Positions 17,485-24,621 of a DNA stretch of 58,457 nucleotides are shown in pieces. Source of the DNA: CADCTM01 sp049671305 (GTDB lineage: Bacteria; Cyanobacteriota; Cyanobacteriia; Cyanobacteriales; Coleofasciculaceae); contig JBATUR010000067.1 of NCBI GenBank assembly GCA_049671305.1, positions 1 to 58,457 on the forward strand, read 5' to 3'. Positions within the stretch are counted from its first letter, which is position 1. Each line of letters begins with the position of its first letter. The notes beneath the pieces were generated by a model. It had not been told where the DNA came from. It worked only from the letters and a program-made list of their open reading frames with translations, and searched no databases. The position numbers were made by a program, and so were the translations under genes.

Positions 17485-18246
17485 ATGACTAATCACGTTC
17501 AAGGCTACGGCTGGATTCCCGATAAAGTTGATAACAGAGACTTAAAATTTGCTGTATCTCAACCTGTTACCAAGCAACTACCATTAAAAGTAGATTTACG
17601 CTTACAGTTACCTCCTGTCTACGCTCAAGGAAATATTGGAAGTTGTACCGCTCAATCAGTTTGTGCCGCCTTTCATTTTTGCCAAAGGAAAGCCAAACTA
17701 TATGACTTTGCTCCCAGTCGCTTGTTTACTTACTACACCACCAGAGATTTAGAAGGAACAGTTAATGAAGATAGCGGCGCAATGCTTAGAGATACTATAA
17801 AAGCTATTAATAAATTTGGTGCTTGTCCCGAATCAATTTGGCCATATAACATTAATAAATTCATGGTCAAGCCAACACCAACTTGTTATGATACCGCTAG
17901 TAGACATACAGCAGTTTCTTATTATCAAGTTTCCCAAAATCTCAATCAAATGAAAGGCTGTTTAGCAGAAGGCTATCCCTTTGCTTTTGGCATGATAGTT
18001 TATGACAGTTTTGAAGGTGATACTATAGCCCGTACTGGAGTTGTCCAGCTACCAACACCCAATGAACAACAAGTTGGCGGTCATGCGGTATTAGTTGTTG
18101 GTTATGATGACTCCCAACAAAGATTTATAGTTAGGAATTCCTGGGGCAGTAATTGGGGAATGTCTGGTTACTTTACCCTGCCTTATGGCTATATTGTTAA
18201 CTCAGATTTAGCAACAGATTTCTGGACAATCAGACTAGTGCGTTAA
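17485..18246 (+). CDS. Papain-like C1-family cysteine peptidase
   Basis: The 253 residues contain the full papain triad: Gln48 (oxyanion) and Cys54 in QGNIGSCTAQ, His200 in GGHAVLVVGYDD, and Asn218 in RNSWGSNWG. Unlike plant and animal papains there is no signal peptide and no inhibitory prodomain: the first 35 residues (MTNHVQGYGWIPDKVDNRDLKF is the start) lead straight into VDLR, the usual mature N-terminus. It is therefore probably cytosolic or exported by an unusual route. Similar bacterial proteins open with the same GWIPDxxDxRD motif. It is monocistronic, followed by the acpP promoter region. Confidence 0.9.
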   Translation: MTNHVQGYGWIPDKVDNRDLKFAVSQPVTKQLPLKVDLRLQLPPVYAQGNIGSCTAQSVCAAFHFCQRKAKLYDFAPSRLFTYYTTRDLEGTVNEDSGAMLRDTIKAINKFGACPESIWPYNINKFMVKPTPTCYDTASRHTAVSYYQVSQNLNQMKGCLAEGYPFAFGMIVYDSFEGDTIARTGVVQLPTPNEQQVGGHAVLVVGYDDSQQRFIVRNSWGSNWGMSGYFTLPYGYIVNSDLATDFWTIRLVR

Positions 18247-18563
18247 TTTCATGCCAAAATAGGTCGGTGGTGTGGAAAGAAGAATAACCATAAACTTTAC
18301 CAGAGAGCAAACTCACCAAAAATTTTGGCAGAGATACCCGACTGGCGTTATGAAAAGCCAACAACTCACCAAAAAAGGAGAGCTGTGTCCGCTTTGTCAA
18401 GAGATCGATCCTGGAGGTGCAACTTAAAACAATAAAGAGTGCCACTTGCAGAAGCGACCATATATAGATTTGATGGTACCGCTTTCCGATAAGATTATAA
18501 AAATGCTTAGAACCAAGCAACCCAGCTTGAACAGTTCTGATAGATTGGATTGAGGAAGATTTG
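18247..18563. promoter_or_regulatory. Leader/promoter region of the acpP-fabF operon
   Basis: This is about 315 bp without a supported gene. An AACTCACCAAAAA motif occurs twice (about 18308 and 18363). A TATAAAAA-type stretch near 18494-18501 and a GAGGA ribosome site (18552-18556) precede the acpP ATG. A promoter here is an inference from position. Confidence 0.4.
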
Positions 18564-18815
18564 ATGAACAAAGAGATATTCGAGAAAGTTAAAAAAATCG
18601 TCGTAGACCAACTGGAAATTGAAGACCCTAGCACAGTGAAGCCAGAGTCGAACTTTCAAAACGACCTCAACGCCGACTCTCTGGATACCGTTGAGTTGGT
18701 AATGGCACTGGAAGAAGAGTTCGATATTGAAATTCCCGACGAGGCAGCCGAAAAGATTGCAACCGTCCAAGCTGCTGTAGACTACATCAGTAATAAAGTA
18801 GAAACTCCTGCTTAA
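18564..18815 (+). CDS. acpP: Acyl carrier protein
   Basis: This is the 83-residue carrier of growing fatty acyl chains. The phosphopantetheine attachment Ser39 lies in the canonical DSLDTVELVM motif, followed by the acidic helix LEEEFDIEIPDEAAEKI. I use ATG at 18564 rather than the adjacent TTG at 18561 because GAGGA sits 7 bp upstream of the ATG. It is followed after 66 bp by fabF on the same strand, the standard acpP-fabF pairing of fatty-acid synthesis. Confidence 0.97.
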   Translation: MNKEIFEKVKKIVVDQLEIEDPSTVKPESNFQNDLNADSLDTVELVMALEEEFDIEIPDEAAEKIATVQAAVDYISNKVETPA

Positions 18816-18881
18816 AAAATTCTGGTTATTTACCGGAAGTTCTGCGTTCTGGGTGTGTAAGCCCGCTTCTTTTCTGGCATC

Positions 18882-20135
18882 ATGACAAACATTGAACTCA
18901 AGCGCGTCGTAGTTACAGGTCTCGGCGCGATTACACCGATCGGCAACACTCTCGCTGAGTACTGGGAAGGGTTGTTAACTGGACGTAATGGTATTGGACC
19001 GATTACGTTGTTTGACCCCTCCCGGCACGACTGCCGCATAGCTGGGGAAGTGAAAAACTTTGACCCACATCAATACATGGAACGCAAAGAAGCAAAGCGC
19101 ATGGATCGCTTTGCTCAATTTGGAGTGTCAGCAAGCAAGCAAGCTTTGACTGATGCTCAATTTATGATCAATGACCTGAACGCAGAGCAGGTAGGTGTAA
19201 TTATTGGGACAGGCATCGGCGGTCTTAAGGTCTTAGAAGACCAACAAGAAATATACCTGACTCGCGGACCCGATCGTTGTAGTCCGTTTATGATTCCGAT
19301 GATGATTGCCAATATGGCAGCGGGTCTGACTGCTATTCATACTGGCGCCAAAGGACCAAATACCTGCACCGTGACAGCCTGTGCCGCAGGCTCAAATGCG
19401 ATCGGCGATGCCTTTCGTATGGTGCAGCGCGGCTACGCTCAGGCAATGATTTGTGGAGGCACAGAAGCGGCTGTTACACCTCTGTCCTTGGCAGGTTTTG
19501 CCGCTTGTAAAGCCCTTTCCACTCGCAATGATCACCCAGAAAATGCTTGCCGTCCATTTGATAGCAAGCGCGATGGTTTTGTCATGGGCGAAGGTTCGGG
19601 AATTTTGCTCCTTGAAGAACTAGAACACGCTCTTGCTCGTGGCGCAAAAATCTATGCGGAAATTGTCGGCTATGGCATGACCTGCGATGCTTATCACATT
19701 ACCTCACCTGTCCCTGGTGGCGAAGGCGCAACTAGGGCAATTCAGTTGGCGCTCAAAGATGCCAGCATAACAAGTGAGCAAGTGAGCTACATCAACGCTC
19801 ATGGCACTAGTACTCAGGCAAATGATTCCACGGAAACAGCAGCAATTAAAAAGGCTTTGGGAGATGCGGCGTCTTCGGTGGCAGTTAGCTCTACCAAATC
19901 GATGACGGGTCATTTATTAGGCGGTTCTGGTGGTATTGAAGCTGTCGCGACTGTGATGGCAATTGCCAATGATCAAATTCCTCCAACCATTAACTTGGAA
20001 AATTCTGACCCCGCTTGTGACCTTGATTATGTGCCTCACAAAAGCCGTAGTCAACAGGTAGAAGTGGCTCTTTCTAATTCTTTTGGATTCGGTGGTCACA
20101 ATGTCACGCTAGCATTCAAGAAATATAGACAATAA
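18882..20135 (+). CDS. fabF: Beta-ketoacyl-ACP synthase II
   Basis: FabF performs chain-elongating Claisen condensation of acyl-enzyme with malonyl-ACP. The 417 residues show a thiolase fold with the Cys-His-His triad: Cys167 in VTACAAGSNA, His in NAHGTST, and His in KSMTGHLLGGSG. The FabF-type ending NSFGFGGHNVTLAF is present. It is transcribed with acpP, its substrate carrier, 66 bp upstream. A strong hairpin at 20221-20255 probably ends the transcript. Confidence 0.97.
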   Translation: MTNIELKRVVVTGLGAITPIGNTLAEYWEGLLTGRNGIGPITLFDPSRHDCRIAGEVKNFDPHQYMERKEAKRMDRFAQFGVSASKQALTDAQFMINDLNAEQVGVIIGTGIGGLKVLEDQQEIYLTRGPDRCSPFMIPMMIANMAAGLTAIHTGAKGPNTCTVTACAAGSNAIGDAFRMVQRGYAQAMICGGTEAAVTPLSLAGFAACKALSTRNDHPENACRPFDSKRDGFVMGEGSGILLLEELEHALARGAKIYAEIVGYGMTCDAYHITSPVPGGEGATRAIQLALKDASITSEQVSYINAHGTSTQANDSTETAAIKKALGDAASSVAVSSTKSMTGHLLGGSGGIEAVATVMAIANDQIPPTINLENSDPACDLDYVPHKSRSQQVEVALSNSFGFGGHNVTLAFKKYRQ

Positions 20136-20220
20136 AGAAAAGACAAGAGTGCAAACTATAAACCACACTGGCTATTCATGTCTGGGAATTTGACTTTTGC
20201 CAATAAAAGCCGGAAAGATG

Positions 20221-20255
20221 AATGCTCAATTCGCTTCTAAAGAGAATTGAGCATT
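20221..20255 (+). terminator. Hairpin downstream of fabF
   Basis: AATGCTCAATTC and GAATTGAGCATT form a perfect 12-bp stem with an 11-nt loop, 85 bp after the fabF stop. Only three T residues follow, so it is a terminator-like structure rather than a canonical one. Confidence 0.5.
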
Positions 20256-20425
20256 TAGCGCATTCCAACTTACTTATTGCTGTCTGATGCCTTAGTCTTG
20301 CCGATCGCTCCCCAAGGATGGGATGATGTGCTAGAGCTTTGGCTCAGGTGGAAAGCCACCATTAGTTTGAACTCACACAAATCTTACGCTAAACCTTAGT
20401 TCCCTAGAGTCTTTGAAATAAAATT

Positions 20426-22462
20426 ATGGCCGTTGCAACCCAACAATCTCTCGAAGAACTGTGCATCAATTCAATCCGCTTTCTCGCCATTGATGCGGTA
20501 GAGAAGGCAAAATCCGGTCACCCAGGGCTGCCAATGGGCGCGGCGCCGATGTCTTTTGTGCTATGGGACCGCTTCATGCGGTTTAATCCCAAAAATCCTG
20601 CTTGGTTGAATCGCGATCGCTTCTTGCTGTCTGCAGGTCACGGCAGTATGTTACAGTACGCCCTGCTCTATCTAACTGGCTACGAAGACCTTACCCTCGA
20701 CGACATCAAGCAATTTCGTCAATGGGAGTCAAAAACTCCAGGACACCCAGAAAACTTCATGAACCCTGGGGTCGAAATTACTACGGGTCCTTTGGGTCAA
20801 GGTCTTGCCAACGGTGTCGGAATTGCAATGGCTGAAGCTCATCTAGCAGCTAAATTCAATAAACCCGATTTCCCAATCATAGACCACTACACCTACGTCA
20901 TTTTAGGTGATGGCTGCAACATGGAAGGCGTCACCAGCGAAGCTTGTTCTTTGGCGGGACACTTGGGATTAGGTAAACTAATTGCCCTCTACGATGACAA
21001 TCATATTTCCATTGACGGTTCGACTGACTTGGCATTTACAGAAGATGTCGGTAAGCGCTATGAAGCTTACGGCTGGCACGTCCTGGTTGTAGAAGACGGC
21101 AACAAGGATTTAGATGCGATTCAAAAAGCAATTGAAACCGCCAAATCAGTCACCGACAAGCCGACCTTAATTAAGGTTCGCACAACGATCGGCTATGGTT
21201 CACCCAACAAAGCCGATAGCCATGATGCCCACGGTGCAGCCCTTGGTGCTTCAGAAGTCGAGGCGACACGCAAAAACTTGGGTTGGGAATACGAGCCTTT
21301 TGTGATTCCAGAAGATGCTCTCAAACACTGGCGTAAGGCGATCGAGCGTGGAGCAAAATATGAAGACGAATGGAATCAACTTTTTGCTGGTTACAAAAAG
21401 AAATATCCTCAAGAAGCTGCCGAACTAGACCGGATGCATGAGGCTAAACTTCCAGAAGGCTGGGAGTCGGTTCTCCCCACCTTCACACCAGATGACAAAG
21501 GGATAGCTACCCGCGTCCACTCTGGCGCAGTCCTCAACGCCTTGGCTGGCGTTCTTCCAGAATTGATTGGTGGTTCTGCTGACTTGGCTCCTTCTAACAA
21601 TACCTATCTCAAGACTTTCCCTGGAGATTACCAAAAAGGTCAATACGAGAATCGTAACCTCCGCTTTGGAGTGCGCGAACATGGTATGGGAGCGATTTGC
21701 AACGGATTGGCTTTGGATGGCTCAGGCTTGATTCCTTACTGTGCAACGTTCTTAGTCTTCACCGACTATATGCGGGCAGCGATTCGCCTTTCAGCTTTGT
21801 CTGAAGCTGGTGTGATTTATGTGATGACTCACGACTCAATTCAGCTTGGCGAAGATGGTCCAACACACCAACCTGTTGAACACGTTGCCTCTTTAAGAGC
21901 GATTCCTGATTTGCTAGTATTTCGTCCTGCTGATGGCAATGAAACTTCTGGCGCTTACAAAGTAGCGATCGAGACGGCTAGAGGGATGCATTTCGGTAAC
22001 AAAACATTACCTTCCTTGCTGGCTCTTTCTCGTCTAGCACAGCCCAATCTGCCCAATACCACTTTTGAGGGCGTAGCCAAGGGCGCTTATATTCTCTCAG
22101 ACAGCGATGGTACGCCTGATTTGATTTTGATTGGTACAGGTAGCGAAACCCAACTTTGTGTCAAGGCGGCGGAGCAATTGCGCGGTGAAGGCAAGAAAAT
22201 TCGTGTGGTTTCCATGCCCTGTTGGGAGTTGTTTGAAGCTCAAGATGCCGCTTATCGGGAATCTATATTGCCCAAAGCTGTAACTAAGCGAGTTTCGGTG
22301 GAAGCAGGCACGAGCTTTGGCTGGTGCAAATATACAGGCACTGAGGGAGTCTCAGTTAGTATCGACACCTTTGGTGCTTCTGCTCCAGGACCTGTTTGTA
22401 TGGAGAGATTTGGCTTTACCGTTGATAACGTAGTTGCCAAGGCTAAGGCACTGCTGGGATAA
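20426..22462 (+). CDS. tkt: Transketolase
   Basis: This thiamine-diphosphate enzyme of the Calvin cycle and pentose phosphate pathway moves two-carbon ketol units between sugars. The full length is 678 residues. It has an N-terminal pyrophosphate-binding domain (SAGHGSMLQYALLYLTG; GDGCNMEGVTSEA with the GDG motif and Mg ligands), a central Pyr domain (FGVREHGMGAICNGLAL with the catalytic Glu; THDSIQLGEDGPTHQPVEH), and a C-terminal transketolase domain from about residue 545. It is monocistronic, with its own terminator at 22491-22520. Confidence 0.97.
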   Translation: MAVATQQSLEELCINSIRFLAIDAVEKAKSGHPGLPMGAAPMSFVLWDRFMRFNPKNPAWLNRDRFLLSAGHGSMLQYALLYLTGYEDLTLDDIKQFRQWESKTPGHPENFMNPGVEITTGPLGQGLANGVGIAMAEAHLAAKFNKPDFPIIDHYTYVILGDGCNMEGVTSEACSLAGHLGLGKLIALYDDNHISIDGSTDLAFTEDVGKRYEAYGWHVLVVEDGNKDLDAIQKAIETAKSVTDKPTLIKVRTTIGYGSPNKADSHDAHGAALGASEVEATRKNLGWEYEPFVIPEDALKHWRKAIERGAKYEDEWNQLFAGYKKKYPQEAAELDRMHEAKLPEGWESVLPTFTPDDKGIATRVHSGAVLNALAGVLPELIGGSADLAPSNNTYLKTFPGDYQKGQYENRNLRFGVREHGMGAICNGLALDGSGLIPYCATFLVFTDYMRAAIRLSALSEAGVIYVMTHDSIQLGEDGPTHQPVEHVASLRAIPDLLVFRPADGNETSGAYKVAIETARGMHFGNKTLPSLLALSRLAQPNLPNTTFEGVAKGAYILSDSDGTPDLILIGTGSETQLCVKAAEQLRGEGKKIRVVSMPCWELFEAQDAAYRESILPKAVTKRVSVEAGTSFGWCKYTGTEGVSVSIDTFGASAPGPVCMERFGFTVDNVVAKAKALLG

Positions 22463-22490
22463 AAATTTAACTTTCCTAAACTCAATAAAT

Positions 22491-22520
22491 TAGGGTGGGT
22501 TATGCCTGCCCTATTTTTTT
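22491..22520 (+). terminator. Rho-independent terminator of transketolase
   Basis: TAGGG(T)GGG pairs with CC(TG)CCCTA around TTATG and runs straight into eight T residues, 28 bp after the stop codon. Stem and T-run make this the clearest terminator in the window. Confidence 0.75.
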
Positions 22521-22710
22521 TGCTACCCATCTCAAGCTTATCGATACACATCTCCTTATAATATTTGGTGACTTTAATCACATAACTTGTGAATTTTCAT
22601 CACGTTCAAGAGAGAGACAAGTCACAAAAACCTTAGATGAAAATCACTCAGTCAGCGTCTATAAAAAGGAATAATAGTCAGAGTGGGCAATACACTTCAG
22701 CAAATTCTCC

Positions 22711-23934
22711 ATGTTTCTAAGTCATGATCATTCGCCAACTTGTCCGCCGGTTCAAAAAGACCGTAAGGAAAGACGCCACAAAAAACTCGTGAAGCGAAAT
22801 AAGTATAGGCAATTGAAACAGGCGGATCAAGAACTTGCTGTTAAAACTGCCGAATGCCAGCGCCTAGAAAATATGGTGCAGCAGTACGAAGCACAGCTAA
22901 AAGTTAAAACTGAGCAACTGGATCAAGCGCTGTGTGATCTACAAAAAACTAAAAATCAATTAATTCATAACGACAAAATATTTAATCTTGGGCAGTTAGT
23001 TGCCTGTATTGCTCACGATATTAATAATCCGGTTAATTTTGTTTATGGCAACTTGACTCCAGCTAGTAAATATGCACAAGATTTATTAAACTTATTAAAA
23101 TTATACGCTAAACATTATCCACAACCAGTGGCAGAAGTTCAACAACAAGTCCAGGCAATTGATTTGGACTTTTTGATTGAAGATTTTCCCAAAACTTTAT
23201 CCTCAATGCATTCGGGGACAGACCGCATTCGTAAAATCGTGCAGTCGTTACATAGTTTTGCACGGCTTGATAGCAACAAGACTTTGGTAGACCTTCATCA
23301 AGAAATTGACGGCACACTGCTAATTATCAATAATCGCTTCAAAGCTAAAGGGGACAGTCCAGAAATTAAATTAGTTAAGAATTATGGAGATTTACCCTTG
23401 GTTGAGTGCTATCCTGGGCTCTTGAACCAAGTGTTGATGAATTTGTTGTGCAATGCCATTGATGCTTTGCAGGAATCTCATCTAAAGGTTAATAATATTG
23501 ATTTGGCATCTCATCTGGCGCTAGGTCGTGATTGTTGTACAGCCTCTGTGGCAGTAAGATCTGTTGGTGGCGATCGCCAACAACAATTACCTTTAATAGA
23601 ACAAAATCAACAACCAACCCATACCATCCAAATTCGCACCGAAGTACGGCAAGGCAACTGCACAGAAGACCATGATTTTTGGGCAGTAATCAGAATTAGT
23701 GACAATGGTCCTGGGATTAGCGAAAAGATCAAAACACGCATCTTTGAGCCGTTTTTTACCACTAAACCCCTGGGTAAAGGCACTGGTTTAGGCTTATTCA
23801 TCAGCCATCAAATTATCACTGAAAATCACTACGGTACAATAAAATGCCTCGGCGAACCTGGACAAGGTACCGAGTTTGTCATCGAAATTCCTATACAACA
23901 ATTAGGACGTACTAGAGCACGCCCTGATAACTAA
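22711..23934 (+). CDS. Soluble sensor histidine kinase
   Basis: The 407 residues have no membrane segment. They begin with a highly basic N-terminus and a predicted coiled coil (about 30-88, QLKQADQELAVKTAECQRLE). The H-box contains His102 in VACIAHDINNPVNF. The catalytic domain has the N-box NQVLMNLLCNAIDAL, G1 DNGPGISEKIK, the F-box FEPFFTTKP, and G2 GKGTGLGLFI. Its H-box (HDxNNP) is of the type found in cyanobacterial light/redox kinases without a classical HisKA. No PAS, GAF or receiver domain is present, so the input must come through the N-terminal coiled coil or a partner. No response regulator is adjacent. Confidence 0.92.
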   Translation: MFLSHDHSPTCPPVQKDRKERRHKKLVKRNKYRQLKQADQELAVKTAECQRLENMVQQYEAQLKVKTEQLDQALCDLQKTKNQLIHNDKIFNLGQLVACIAHDINNPVNFVYGNLTPASKYAQDLLNLLKLYAKHYPQPVAEVQQQVQAIDLDFLIEDFPKTLSSMHSGTDRIRKIVQSLHSFARLDSNKTLVDLHQEIDGTLLIINNRFKAKGDSPEIKLVKNYGDLPLVECYPGLLNQVLMNLLCNAIDALQESHLKVNNIDLASHLALGRDCCTASVAVRSVGGDRQQQLPLIEQNQQPTHTIQIRTEVRQGNCTEDHDFWAVIRISDNGPGISEKIKTRIFEPFFTTKPLGKGTGLGLFISHQIITENHYGTIKCLGEPGQGTEFVIEIPIQQLGRTRARPDN

Positions 23935-23996
23935 TAATTTGCTCTCTCAGTTCAACACAATGGTTGACTTGTATACGCCATCCCTCAACGTAACTA

Positions 23997-24170
23997 CTAC
24001 CAGCGCTTCTTACGCCGTGCAATTTCCTTACGTTTGCGTTTTTCGAGAGGCGTTTCAAAATGGCGGTGTCGCCTTACCTCTGTCAAAATCCCCGCTTTGG
24101 AGACTTGACGTTTAAACCTACGCAAAGCTGAATCAATACCTTCGTTTTGACCAACAACTACTTGAGTCAT
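23997..24170 (-). CDS. rpsU: 30S ribosomal protein bS21
   Basis: A 57-residue frame reads from ATG 24170 as MTQVVVGQNEGIDSALRRFK, followed by RQVSKAGILTEVRRHRHFE and a very basic end, RRKKRW, stopping at 23997-23999. This is unmistakably bS21: the N-terminal V-x-x-N-E segment, ALRRFKR, and the Lys/Arg-rich C-terminus. It was missed by a 60-codon length cut-off. It is convergent with the histidine kinase (62 bp between stops). Confidence 0.97.
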   Translation of the reverse strand: MTQVVVGQNEGIDSALRRFKRQVSKAGILTEVRRHRHFETPLEKRKRKEIARRKKRW

Positions 24171-24621
24171 CCTACTTACTTATCAACAAACTTTGAACTA
24201 ATTAAACATTAATTGGGGTAAACGGACAAAGCAAGATGCCCACTTATCTCTTTATTATTAGCAGCAACTACAGCTAAATCAACGATCTGCGATTATCCCT
24301 CTCGTTACTCGATAATTACCCTAGCATAATTACTTTTAGGAAGCATCGGTTTAACCACACAGAGGTTTGGTGATAGTTCGCGTAAGCTAATATAGCGCAT
24401 TTTTCATCTCAACTAAGAGACAATCTTCACTCCGTAGCAAGGCTTGCGCCCCTACAAATTATATACTTCACTTAGTTGATATTAGATACCTCTGCAACTG
24501 CCTGATTTTTTCCGAAATCAGGCACGAATACAACAAAAAAAATCACCACTAGCGTAGACTATCCGCTATAATAAAGGGTTTGAAACCCATAGCCCTTGCC
24601 CAGAATAGGAGTCTGCCCTCT
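24171..24621. other. Divergent intergenic region between rpsU and putA
   Basis: This is 450 bp, AT-rich, with no supported gene. TCAACTAAG (about 24408) and its complement CTTAGTTGA (about 24470) flank a GC-rich core and could form a long-loop hairpin. The putA ribosome site AGGAG is at 24607-24611. Promoters for rpsU and putA are expected here but I cannot assign them. Confidence 0.4.
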
